From contig CAJIZY010000003.1 in NCBI GenBank assembly GCA_905181965.1, forward strand, positions 124,001 to 188,000: 64,000 nucleotides of DNA, written 5' to 3'. The DNA is from Akkermansiaceae bacterium. GTDB taxonomy: Bacteria; Verrucomicrobiota; Verrucomicrobiia; Verrucomicrobiales; Akkermansiaceae. Shown one piece after another: positions 51,298 through 60,712 of this stretch. Below the pieces are notes generated by a model. It was not told where the DNA came from and searched no databases. It saw only the letters and a program-made list of their open reading frames with translations. The position numbers were made by a program, and so were the translations under genes. The first letter of the stretch is position 1. Each line of letters opens with the position of its first letter.

Positions 51298-54200
51298 ATG
51301 AGAATCCACCTCATTATCTTCACGATCACCTCTGGGTTTTTCCTAGCACCCTGCTGGAGCGAGATCAAAAAAGCCGCCGATGCTCCCCAGCCACTTTCCC
51401 CAAAAGAAAGTGCAAAAAAAATCCGTTTACCGGAGGGATTTCGTATCGAGCTGGTGGCCAGCGAGCCAATTGTCGAGGAACCTTCATGTATCGCGTGGGA
51501 CGAGTACGGACGCGTCTTCGTCTGCGAATTGCACGGCTACAATATTGAAGGTCATATTGATACCGAAGAACTGAATAAGACTGGGAAACTCGATAAAACT
51601 GTGCGGCGCGTGCGCTGGGAGTTCCAGGGAGGACCTATCGCGGAAGCGGCAGTAAAACGGCAGACCGGAACGGTGAAATTACTTACTGATACAGATGGCG
51701 ATGGCCTCATGGACAAAGCCACCGTGTGGGCTGACGACCTACCACCATGCTATGGCATTGTGCCCGCGAATGGAGGAATTATCGTGACATGTGCGCCACA
51801 TATCATGTTCTTCGCTGATCGCGATGGCGATGGAGAACCCGAGGTCCGGGAGACCCTTTTCACCGGCTTTGCCACCAACACGATCGAACGTGGTATCAAT
51901 AATCCGATCTGGGGACTCGACGGCTGGATCTACGTCGGCAGCGGCAGCGGTGGAGGAACAATTACGGGGCCAAGGCTCAAGACGCCTCTTGAAGTAGGGA
52001 ACTCAGATTTCCGCATTCGGGCCGACGGCAGCGCAATCGAACGAGTAAACGGCAGCGTGCACACCTTTGGCCTGACAATGAACGACGTTGGCGACCGCTT
52101 CCCTTCATCCGGCGGAACCTCGGTTCGCTACGCCCTTCCTCTGCCCCATCGCTACCTTGCCAGAAATCCTCATATCCCTTCACCCAACGACACCCACAAC
52201 GCTTCGAATTATAATCGTGGCTTCCGCATTAGCGAACCACACCCGTGGCGGGTGAGGCGCCGCAGTGATCCAGCGTGGGTGAAATTCTACGGTGACCGCG
52301 AAACGAACAGCAACTACTTCTCCGGAGGGTGTAGCACCACTTACTATGGGGGAACGCTTTTCCCTGCGCGGTATCGCGGCAATCTTTTCTACTGCGAACC
52401 ATCCCTTAATATCATCCACCGCGCCGTTCTGAACCGCGACGGCGCAGGCTACAAAGCAACCCGTGCCCCAGAAGAAATGGAGTCAGAATTCTTGGCCTCG
52501 ACCGATCAATGGTTCCGCCCCATGAACCTTCGCACCGGCCCTGACGGCGCGCTCTACATTGTTGATATGTATCGCGAAATTATCGAGGATTACTCTGCAA
52601 TTCCGCGATTTCTCCAACAACAATATGGCCTCGACCAAGGTAGAGCACACGGTCGGATCTGGCGACTTGTCCCAAAAAATGCCAAAGTCCAAGAATCCCC
52701 AAATTTTTCCAAGCTCAGCGGAATTGAATTAGCCCAGGAAATCGGAAGCAATAATCCCTGGCGAAGAGAAACAGCACAACGCCTGCTAATCGAAAGAGCA
52801 GATAAGAATCCTGCGGAGGTGCTTGCGAAACGCCTAGATGGAAACTGGCGCGGCGCAATTCGCGCAATAAACACCTTAGCCAGTATTGGAGCTCTAAAGT
52901 CTTCACACGTTTTGACAGCACTTCGACACAAACACTTTGGGGTTCGCATCCACGCCTTGCGCATCGCCGAACCCCTTCTGAAAAAAAACAAAGCGGTTAG
53001 TAGGCATGTATTTTCGATGGTCGATACCCTCGACCCCGATCCCAGCGTTCGACTTCAGATCGCACTCACCCTTGGCGCTCTTCAGACTGAAGCATCCGCC
53101 ACCCGACTTGCGTCCTTATCTCATCAACATGGGAGCGATCGCTGGATGGAATCAGCGATCCTTAGCTCTGCTAATGGCCAGAACGGATCGTGGCTATCAC
53201 AATGGAAAGGAACCCCGCTTCTCGGAACCACGATGGCCGGCAGGAGGGACTCGAACGCTGTCATGAACCAGCTCTTACATCTTAATCACGTGAGTCCTGA
53301 AACCGGCATTCCTTTTCTTCAAGGTCTTATCGCCGGCGCCTCTCAAGGAGATACCCCATGGCCAGAACCAACGAACGGCTGGGAAACAATCGCAAACCAG
53401 CTTGCGGTCATGATGACCAGCCGCAATGCGGAAGTTCGAAAGCTCGCATCTGGATTTGCCGCAAGACTCCCCATCGATTCTTCCAAGTATATTGGCAAAT
53501 TTCTAAATTCGGCAAAAAAACAGGCACTTAATAATCAGACTCCACTCAATCAACGTATCTCCGCGATCGAAATACTCTCGATCGCTCCCTATGAAACCCT
53601 TGCCCCCGTCGCGATCAAACTCCTTGATCCAAAACAGCCTCCCTCTCTGCAGCAAGCTTCCGTTATCGCCCTCGGAAAATCTCACGATATTCGTGTCGCG
53701 CGAGAGTTGATCAAGGTCTGGCCAAGCCTTACTCCAAAGTCCCGCACAGCCGTGCTAGAAGCTCTTCTTTCCCAAGAAAACCGCCTCCCAGTGCTCCTCG
53801 GCGCCTTGGAAAAAAGGGCCATTCAGATTGGCGACCTTTCTGCTATTCAGCGCGAAAAGCTCATCCAAAGCAACCATACCAATCGCGCAAAAAAGCTCTT
53901 CGCAGCTGTCAGTAGCAACGTTGACCTGCCAAAACGTATGGCCCGCTATCAGAAGGCACTCACCGCCAAACGAGACGGGGAAAATGGAAAAAGTATTTAC
54001 GCGAAAAATTGCCTTATCTGTCACAAGCTCGACGATCAAGGCAACGAAATCGGACCCTCTCTCGAGAGCATCTCAGGCAAACCTGATGAGGGGATCCTCA
54101 TGGACATCCTGGACCCAAACGGAAAAATCGATCCTGAATACAAGCTATACCTCGTCACAACTTCCACCGGTGGTTCTCACGCTGGCGTTCTAGCCAACGA

Positions 54201-54384
54201 ATCAGCCACCAGCCTCACCCTCAAACGCCCCGACGGTAAAACCGACATCATACTGAGGAAAGACATCAAGACAATGACTGCGTCAGAAGTCTCACTTATG
54301 CCCGCAAACCTACACGAGCAGATCACGCCAGTGGAAATGGCAGATCTCGTCACCTTCCTGCGCGCCAAGTTTGGCAAGAGGTAG
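51298..54384 (+). CDS. PVC-type heme-binding CxxCH protein with beta-propeller dehydrogenase and HEAT repeats
   Basis: 1028 residues from the ATG at 51298, which starts a signal peptide (MRIHLIIFTITSGFFLAPCWS); the upstream ATG at 51202 is less likely. Residues about 40-465 form the membrane-bound dehydrogenase-type beta-propeller typical of Verrucomicrobia and Planctomycetes (LPEGFRIELVASEPIVEEP, DTDGDGLMDKATVWADDL, NNPIWGLDGWIYVGSGSGGG, YIVDMYREIIEDY). A HEAT-like helical region follows (about 480-860), and the C-terminus is a monoheme cytochrome: C905-L-I-C-H909, then GPSLESISGKP. It probably passes electrons from a periplasmic sugar or alcohol oxidation; the substrate is unknown. Confidence 0.9.
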   Translation: MRIHLIIFTITSGFFLAPCWSEIKKAADAPQPLSPKESAKKIRLPEGFRIELVASEPIVEEPSCIAWDEYGRVFVCELHGYNIEGHIDTEELNKTGKLDKTVRRVRWEFQGGPIAEAAVKRQTGTVKLLTDTDGDGLMDKATVWADDLPPCYGIVPANGGIIVTCAPHIMFFADRDGDGEPEVRETLFTGFATNTIERGINNPIWGLDGWIYVGSGSGGGTITGPRLKTPLEVGNSDFRIRADGSAIERVNGSVHTFGLTMNDVGDRFPSSGGTSVRYALPLPHRYLARNPHIPSPNDTHNASNYNRGFRISEPHPWRVRRRSDPAWVKFYGDRETNSNYFSGGCSTTYYGGTLFPARYRGNLFYCEPSLNIIHRAVLNRDGAGYKATRAPEEMESEFLASTDQWFRPMNLRTGPDGALYIVDMYREIIEDYSAIPRFLQQQYGLDQGRAHGRIWRLVPKNAKVQESPNFSKLSGIELAQEIGSNNPWRRETAQRLLIERADKNPAEVLAKRLDGNWRGAIRAINTLASIGALKSSHVLTALRHKHFGVRIHALRIAEPLLKKNKAVSRHVFSMVDTLDPDPSVRLQIALTLGALQTEASATRLASLSHQHGSDRWMESAILSSANGQNGSWLSQWKGTPLLGTTMAGRRDSNAVMNQLLHLNHVSPETGIPFLQGLIAGASQGDTPWPEPTNGWETIANQLAVMMTSRNAEVRKLASGFAARLPIDSSKYIGKFLNSAKKQALNNQTPLNQRISAIEILSIAPYETLAPVAIKLLDPKQPPSLQQASVIALGKSHDIRVARELIKVWPSLTPKSRTAVLEALLSQENRLPVLLGALEKRAIQIGDLSAIQREKLIQSNHTNRAKKLFAAVSSNVDLPKRMARYQKALTAKRDGENGKSIYAKNCLICHKLDDQGNEIGPSLESISGKPDEGILMDILDPNGKIDPEYKLYLVTTSTGGSHAGVLANESATSLTLKRPDGKTDIILRKDIKTMTASEVSLMPANLHEQITPVEMADLVTFLRAKFGKR

Positions 54385-54501
54385 AACTCCCGCATCGCTG
54401 AGGCGAATCTCGAACAGCCGGAAATACCTATCAAAGGTCGGAAAGATCTACTGAAGAATCTTGGACTAGAGGAGCATTCTTAGCAGTAATCAACCACTGT
54501 T

Positions 54502-55923
54502 CTATGCCAAAATCCCATCAATCAATTTACCATGAACGTCGGTCAACCGGCGTTGAATCCCGTTGTGATAATAGGTAAGTTCCTCGTGATTAATACCCAG
54601 TAAATGTAGCACTGTGGCATGGAAATCATACCAAGGCACAGGATCAACCACGGACTTGTAGCCCACGTCATCCGTCGCTCCATATGTGATTCCGTGTTTC
54701 AACCCAGCGCCAGCCATCCAGCAGCTGAAACCAACCTGATTGTGATCGCGCCCAGTGCCTACTTGGTCGGCTCCTGATTGAGTAAAAGGCGTGCGGCCGA
54801 ACTCCGAGGTAAACAATACGAGCGTGTCATCGAGCATTCCGCGCTGGCGAAGATCTTTGAGAAGTGCTGCGACCGGCTGGTCAATCCGCAAGGCCTCACG
54901 GCCATGGTTACGCTTCATGTCTTCATGCCCATCCCAATTGATGCGTGGCGACCCGAATGAACCGCCGGAGAAAAGTTGCACATGGCGTACGCCCTGTTCG
55001 AGCATCCTCCGCGCCAATAAACAACTGCGCCCAAAATCCTTTGTCTCCTTACCATTCAATCCATAGCTCTCACGAGTTACTTCACTCTCTTTGCCGATAT
55101 CGGTGACCTCTGGAACCGCGAGCTGCATCTTGGCTGCCAGCTCGTAACTTGAGATCCGTGCCGCGAAGACATCCTCGAAGCCTCTTTCTTCCATATGCAG
55201 GCTATTCATCTTGTCCAAAAGTGCTCGGCTATTGATCTCAACTTCCGCCGTGATCGGCCTAGCCGGGAACAAATTGCTGATGGCATCCCCCTCGCCGCTG
55301 GTCCGGAAAGGCACACCCTGGTGGACGGCGGGTAAAAAACCATTAGTCCAATTACTCGTCGAACCAGCTGGCATTCCACGAGCGTCCGGCAACACGACAT
55401 AGGTGGGTAAATTATCAGTCATATTCCCAAGCCCATAGCTCACCCACGATCCCATCACCGGAAAACCATTAAGACGGAATCCACTACTTTCCTGGAAGGT
55501 CGCCGGAGTATGACTAGAAGACTGCGCGACCATGGAATTGATGACCGTCAGTTCGTCAGCAACCGTCGCAAGATGTGGGAAGAGATCGGAGATCCAAAGT
55601 CCGCTCTTGCCCCGTTGCTTAAACTCCCAATCATTTTTACGCAGTAATCCCACTTTACCAAAGAACACATCGGGGCGCTCATCGGCTGAAAGCGACTTAC
55701 CGTGCATTTCAGCAAGCTTTGGCTTATAATCAAAAGTGTCGACTTGGCTCACCCCACCGCACAAACAAAGATGAATGACTCGTTTCGCCTTTGGTATGTG
55801 TTGAGGCTCAACGGGGGGGGCGGCAACACCCTCCCCTACCATCAGCGAGGAAACTGCAGCCCCACCGAGCCCTCCCTTTGTCCACTCAAAGAATTCGCGT
55901 CGTGATAGTGGTTTACCAATCAT
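54502..55923 (-). CDS. DUF1501 protein, Tat-exported
   Basis: A 473-residue protein of the DUF1501 family (alkaline-phosphatase/sulfatase-like fold), found in planctomycetes and verrucomicrobia. The N-terminus has a twin-arginine signal (SRREFFEWTKGGLGGAAVSSL). Blocks VIHLCLCGGVSQVDTFDYKP, VQLFSGGSFGS, LVLFTSEFGRTPF and RDHNQVGFSCWMAGAGLKHG are family-typical; a D/H pair near DFHATVLHLLGI could bind metal. It starts 7 bases after the end of the DUF1549/DUF1553 gene, so the two are transcribed together. The catalytic role of these proteins is not established. Confidence 0.92.
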   Translation of the reverse strand: MIGKPLSRREFFEWTKGGLGGAAVSSLMVGEGVAAPPVEPQHIPKAKRVIHLCLCGGVSQVDTFDYKPKLAEMHGKSLSADERPDVFFGKVGLLRKNDWEFKQRGKSGLWISDLFPHLATVADELTVINSMVAQSSSHTPATFQESSGFRLNGFPVMGSWVSYGLGNMTDNLPTYVVLPDARGMPAGSTSNWTNGFLPAVHQGVPFRTSGEGDAISNLFPARPITAEVEINSRALLDKMNSLHMEERGFEDVFAARISSYELAAKMQLAVPEVTDIGKESEVTRESYGLNGKETKDFGRSCLLARRMLEQGVRHVQLFSGGSFGSPRINWDGHEDMKRNHGREALRIDQPVAALLKDLRQRGMLDDTLVLFTSEFGRTPFTQSGADQVGTGRDHNQVGFSCWMAGAGLKHGITYGATDDVGYKSVVDPVPWYDFHATVLHLLGINHEELTYYHNGIQRRLTDVHGKLIDGILA

Positions 55924-55930
55924 AGTTCGA

Positions 55931-58561
55931 TCAATTTACGTAGAGGAATTCGTTAGCGTTAAAGAGCACCCGGCAAAACGCGGCAAGGCCGCTCTTGGCG
56001 ACGAAGTCGTGGCATGGCCCGATCTCCACTTCTCTTGGCTCGCGGCCGTAGGCGAGACGAAATCCGAGGGTGATTTGGGCCTTCGCATCATCACCCGCCT
56101 CAAGTTGCAACCGCTCGGCGAGGCGATCCGACATGCGCAAAACGAAAGAAGTATTCATGAGCGAAAGCGCCCCTAGCGGCGTAGTGGTGATACTGCGTGT
56201 CGGAGTCGTAGTCGAGGGATCGGGGCAATCAAGAGGAGACAACAAAGGATGGACGTTGCCGCGCGCCCAAGTGCGGTAGATACTACGGCGATTAAATTCA
56301 GAACCCTCTGGATCAATCGGATCGTAAACCCATGACCCCTTGTGCCGATACATCTTGAAATCACGAAATCCGGGACCTCCCATTGCGGTATTCAGTTGGC
56401 CCGCCACCCTTAGAATCGAGTCGCGGATCACCTCGGCCTCGAGCCGCCGCGGCGAAGATCGCCATAATAAAACGTTACCTGTATCGATTTTTAAAGCATC
56501 GGGATTCGGCCGCGAAGACTGCCGGTAAGTCGCAGAGCTAACAATCAGTCGATGCATCGCTTTCAAGCTCCATTTTTGCGCCCGGAACTCGGCAGCGAGC
56601 CAGTCCAGCAATTTAGGGTGCGAGGCTTCGCCCCCACTAAAACCGAGGTCGTTGGGTGTCTTCACCAAACCCTGCCCAAAGTGATAGTGCCAAAGCCGAT
56701 TCATCATCACGCGGGCCAACATCGGATTATCCGGTTGTGAAATCCAGGCGGCGAGTTTCTTCCGACGCTCAGCTTCACTCGCATTCGGAGCTAAACCGAA
56801 ATCCGCCGGCAATGTTGCTTTGACTGCTGCAACAGCACCCGCCGAAACCTCTTCGCGAGGATCAAAGGGATTACCCCTTTCTAAGAGTTTCGTCACCGGC
56901 GAACCTGACGGACGCACAGCGTAGACTTTCTTTTTCTGAATCTTGGTCAGCAAGCCCTTGATCCGAACAATCTCTGCTTTGTGCTCATCGCGAATCTGAC
57001 GCTGCTCCGGAGTCAAGGCCGCAACCACCTCCGCTTCGCTGACATAACGAACATCCGCCGAGATTGCGATCTCCTCGGCCGATAGAACACGATCATATAA
57101 CTGAGCTCTATCAATTTGACCCGCTAACATGCGCCCAGCACCGGCGCTCTTCCCATGACGCAGCCCGAAGAGCACCTCGTGATTCTTGGCGAGATACTTC
57201 GATCGTCCCGTGCGGTAGGCCTTACCATACAACTTCCCGTTGCGATAGGCTGTGATCGCTCCGTCTTCTGCGTAGGTCATCGCAACATGAACAAACCCAT
57301 TTTCAGCATCAATTTCCTCACGACCCCCAAAGCTCTTGGAACGAGTATAACTGTTGCTCCCTGACATCCAGCGACGTGGTTCACGCTCGCCGAATACGAC
57401 CGCATCGAACTGCCCCCCATCGACGTTTTGAACCGAGATCGCTGAGCCTCCACGCTGATCGAGATTATCTAACTTCACCCAAGCCTCGAGCGTCTTAGCA
57501 CCCAACTCCTGCGGCATGCGGGCCGTGATGACGTAGTCATCTTTGCCATCGAGATGCAAGACTCCGCCAATGACGCGCGCACCACCTTTGGCTTCACCGT
57601 GCGCGGATCCGATTTCATCCCGGAGATCCTTATCAAAGGTCCAACGAGAGATTGGCCTCACCCGATTGACCGCCAAAACGATTCTTTTATCAGAAGCAAG
57701 AATCCTCTGGGTGATACGCTGCTCGGACTCCGCTAATTTCGCGGTAACCGCATCAAGTGAATTTTGTAACGCTTCTGGATCGCCACCAGCGGGCACCTCA
57801 CGATCACCCCGGGTGACTCCGGCCAAGGCCGAGGCCATTTGGTAATATTCTTTTTGCGTGATGGCGTCGAACTTATGATCATGGCAACGAGCGCAATGCA
57901 CGGTGAGTCCAAGAAAGCTCTGCGCGACCGTGCCAACCAGATCCTCCATCTCGTCCTGACGCATGATCTTGCGCTGTTTGTCTCCGTTCGGCTTTAACCC
58001 ATCAAATGCCCCACACACCAAAAACCCGGTCGCAGTGATCGCGTCCGGATTATTAGGTTCCAGAACATCTCCAGCGATCTGCAGACGCACGAATCGATCG
58101 TAGGGCATATCGTCGTTGAAAGCATTAATCACCCAGTCGCGATACGGCCACGCGTTTTCGCGTAACTGATCGTATTCGAAACCTTGGCTCTCTCCAAACC
58201 GTGCAACATCCAACCAGTGCCGCGCCCAGCGTTCGCCATAGCGTGGCGAAGCAAGTAAGGCATCGACATCCCCTTCGACACCGAGATCCGGCGGAAGGCC
58301 AATTAGATCAAAATACAGTCGCCGGGTAAGAGTTTGCTTATCAGCCTCAGGTCTAGGCTTTAACCCCTCAAGCTCGAGTTTTGCCAAGATAAAATCATCA
58401 ATCGGATTACGAGCCCAACTCGCATCAAAAACCTTGGGCACATCTGGCCGATCGACCGGCTGGAGTGACCACCAACTCTCGTCGCCGCGCTCGGCAGCAA
58501 AAATCGGCAGCAAATAGCTCGCAAATATCGATAGCGTCGTAGTCAGAAAACGTCTCATCAC
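55931..58561 (-). CDS. DUF1549-LamG-DUF1553 planctomycete cytochrome-type protein
   Basis: An 876-residue exported protein. A signal peptide (1-22) leads straight into a DUF1549 domain (about 45-260), with the heme-like motif C223-A-R-C-H227-D-H; the N-terminal PSCyt1 cytochrome found in many relatives is missing. A LamG domain is inserted (about 310-480: WTFDKDLRDEIGSAHGEAKG, AQLYDRVLSAEEI). A DUF1553 domain closes the protein (about 590-860: RVMMNRLWHYHFGQGLVKTPNDLG, SSATYRQSSRPNPDA, SLMNTSFV). The family always travels with DUF1501 proteins, as here. Function unknown, but it is common near sulfatases. Confidence 0.92.
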   Translation of the reverse strand: MMRRFLTTTLSIFASYLLPIFAAERGDESWWSLQPVDRPDVPKVFDASWARNPIDDFILAKLELEGLKPRPEADKQTLTRRLYFDLIGLPPDLGVEGDVDALLASPRYGERWARHWLDVARFGESQGFEYDQLRENAWPYRDWVINAFNDDMPYDRFVRLQIAGDVLEPNNPDAITATGFLVCGAFDGLKPNGDKQRKIMRQDEMEDLVGTVAQSFLGLTVHCARCHDHKFDAITQKEYYQMASALAGVTRGDREVPAGGDPEALQNSLDAVTAKLAESEQRITQRILASDKRIVLAVNRVRPISRWTFDKDLRDEIGSAHGEAKGGARVIGGVLHLDGKDDYVITARMPQELGAKTLEAWVKLDNLDQRGGSAISVQNVDGGQFDAVVFGEREPRRWMSGSNSYTRSKSFGGREEIDAENGFVHVAMTYAEDGAITAYRNGKLYGKAYRTGRSKYLAKNHEVLFGLRHGKSAGAGRMLAGQIDRAQLYDRVLSAEEIAISADVRYVSEAEVVAALTPEQRQIRDEHKAEIVRIKGLLTKIQKKKVYAVRPSGSPVTKLLERGNPFDPREEVSAGAVAAVKATLPADFGLAPNASEAERRKKLAAWISQPDNPMLARVMMNRLWHYHFGQGLVKTPNDLGFSGGEASHPKLLDWLAAEFRAQKWSLKAMHRLIVSSATYRQSSRPNPDALKIDTGNVLLWRSSPRRLEAEVIRDSILRVAGQLNTAMGGPGFRDFKMYRHKGSWVYDPIDPEGSEFNRRSIYRTWARGNVHPLLSPLDCPDPSTTTPTRSITTTPLGALSLMNTSFVLRMSDRLAERLQLEAGDDAKAQITLGFRLAYGREPREVEIGPCHDFVAKSGLAAFCRVLFNANEFLYVN

Positions 58562-58789
58562 CGGTAACCACTATTCTCTATGAATCACACTCGGAGGCGA
58601 GCGTATTGTATTCATAGTTTGAAAGGATTTTAGAATTCAGATAGGGTCGTTGCAAAGATTTAAAATAGGGCTCATATATCCGACATGCCGTGAATCCAGT
58701 CGTTGGCTTTGGAAAGGCGTGTGAGGGCAAACTTTCGAAGAATCATCCATTTTTTTGAATCAAATAGAACGACCGCCAGTCAAAACTAT

Positions 58790-59438
58790 ATGCAGCGCCT
58801 TTTATACTTCATCGCACTTCTCGGTAGTGCTGTTTTTTCCCTAAGCTGCTCGCCAGCTCGGCAGTATTATCAACCACTTACCAAAAGACCAAGTCAGCCG
58901 TGGGAAGGGAACTCGTCCTCACTACGAAAGCGAGGTTGAAAACACCATCGACAAAATATTACCCCTGCTTGAAATCCTCCGCCGCCCTGGCTCAGAATTC
59001 GCGAGTTATTTTGTCAATGTCCGCGCTGCGGAAATTGCCTTGGCCCGCGGGAAAAACACCTTCTGGTTGGATGACGAAGGAACGAAAAAATGGACAGAGG
59101 AAAGTCACTTCTCCGCCTACACCATTCCCGGATATTGGGAATTTAGAGAGCGTGAAATCTCTCGTTGTTCACGCGATTGTGAAAAAGGATGTCGGGAACA
59201 TACGGAGATCGTAAGGGAGAGTTTTTGGGTGCCGGAGCGTTATGTCCCGCCACACACTAGCGTCAACTTACTGAGCAAGGCCGAAGTAATCATGTCGACC
59301 AAACCGACAGGAACGCGTCTAAGAGCGACTGATATCATTGGCGACGCACTTAGCAACAGCCACGGCTTTGGCAAACCGAAGTTCAGCTCGGATACCATGA
59401 ACGCCTACGAAGCCCGCATGACAAAGCCAACCCTCTGA
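58790..59438 (+). pseudogene. Small exported (lipo)protein of unknown function, frameshifted
   Basis: The first frame starts at the ATG at 58790 and encodes a signal peptide (RLLYFIALLGSAVFSLSC, an imperfect lipobox) and YYQPLTKRPSQPWEG, then runs into a stop at 58939. The next frame continues smoothly as TRPHYESEVENTIDKILPLL, ILRRPGSEFASYFVNVR and KKWTEESHFSAYTIPGYWEF, to the stop at 59438. Deleting one G from GAAGGGAAC (58904-58912) joins them into a protein of about 215 residues. The second half has four Cys (SRCSRDCEKGCRE). I do not recognise a family. Confidence 0.5.
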
Positions 59439-59712
59439 GGACCTATTGGAAACCAGAGAGAATCACACCTTTCCTGTCACGATTGGTTTCTGAAGGGCTA
59501 TTTAGAATAGTTTGAAGTATGCCTTAATCGTGAATTAACACGCCTTGTTGGAGCAACTTTGAACACTCTTAGCTCAAATCACTCCGTCGCTTGAAATGAA
59601 GCAGTGGTGATTACCGTAATCCTATGCGCCTAAGGATCTCAATAGGGACCGACCTATGAGGTGGTATACGATTGCGCTAGCAATGCTAGCGCAGTCTAAA
59701 CTAAACAACAAA

Positions 59713-60672
59713 ATGAATTTTAAAAACCTCGTGCTTCTCTTTGCGCTCTTCCCAACGATGGCGTGGCTTGGAGCCTCTGATAAGCGCGGAAAGCAAGCAG
59801 GCCCAAAACCAAATCAACTCGTGCAAAAATCACGCCTTTTAGAACTCACTGGAAAGTTTGATGACGCCAAACTTAGCAAAGAAGTTAGAATTCTTTGGCT
59901 ATCTGGCCCCGAGGATCATGGTGGCGGCGAGCATGACTACATTCGAGTCAAAGAATTGTTCGTCCCAATGCTGAAATCTATTTCTCATATTACGGTCGAG
60001 GAAGCATTTGGATTCCCAACTCAAGAGCAATTTGATGCCGCTGACGTCCTCATTCAATACCTTCATCTCCCGGATTTAAGAGATGAACAATTCAAGATGT
60101 TTAGGAATTTTGTCAGCAGTGGGGGTGGCGTCGTATCAATCCATGAATCGTGTATCATGCGGCCAATCGATCAGGCCGAAAGGCTGGCTGAATGTATTGG
60201 TTGTTCTTGGAAAGGAAACAGAGAATCCAAGTGGAGCAAATTTGGACATGATTATCCTCTTTTTTTAGATACCACCCACCCAGCTTTTACAGGCCTACCT
60301 AAATCGATTCGTTTGAATGATGAGTCCTATTGGAATCTTCTAAAGGGCGAAAATGTGAAGGTGATTGGCGCATTGAATCGCGACACTGAATCTAAATCGT
60401 TTGCTGAGATTCTTGAAAGCGATGGGGTTCGGAGTGACGCTTTCTGGACTTATGAGCTGGGGAAAGGCCGAGTTTTTGGAACCACGACCGGTCATTTTAC
60501 CTATACTTATTACGATCCAGTTTACCGTCTCCTCCTGATGCGTGGGTTGGGATGGGTCTTAAACGAAGATCCGGCACCGCTCATGCCAATTGTTTTTGAG
60601 GGCATCACAAACGATGAGGGTCTTGTCGGAACAACCGACACAATGATGAATTATAAGAATAGGGCTCGTTAA
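59713..60672 (+). CDS. Exported ThuA-like domain protein
   Basis: 319 residues from the ATG at 59713, which begins a signal peptide (MNFKNLVLLFALFPTMAWLGA); the upstream in-frame ATG at 59656 adds 19 polar residues and is unlikely. It is a ThuA-type (trehalose-utilisation, glutamine-amidotransferase-like fold) protein: VRILWLSGPEDHGGGEHDY, FGFPTQEQFDAADVLIQYLH, GGGVVSIHESC, THPAFTGLP, ELGKGRVFGTTTGHFTYTYYDP and LLMRGLGWVL. Exported ThuA proteins accompany heme and sulfatase genes in these phyla; no reaction is established. The DUF1592-type gene starts 40 bases downstream, so an operon is likely. Confidence 0.9.
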   Translation: MNFKNLVLLFALFPTMAWLGASDKRGKQAGPKPNQLVQKSRLLELTGKFDDAKLSKEVRILWLSGPEDHGGGEHDYIRVKELFVPMLKSISHITVEEAFGFPTQEQFDAADVLIQYLHLPDLRDEQFKMFRNFVSSGGGVVSIHESCIMRPIDQAERLAECIGCSWKGNRESKWSKFGHDYPLFLDTTHPAFTGLPKSIRLNDESYWNLLKGENVKVIGALNRDTESKSFAEILESDGVRSDAFWTYELGKGRVFGTTTGHFTYTYYDPVYRLLLMRGLGWVLNEDPAPLMPIVFEGITNDEGLVGTTDTMMNYKNRAR

Positions 60673-60712
60673 AGGCTTCCTGCTCCTTTGCCGGACACCA
60701 GCCTATCTCCTA

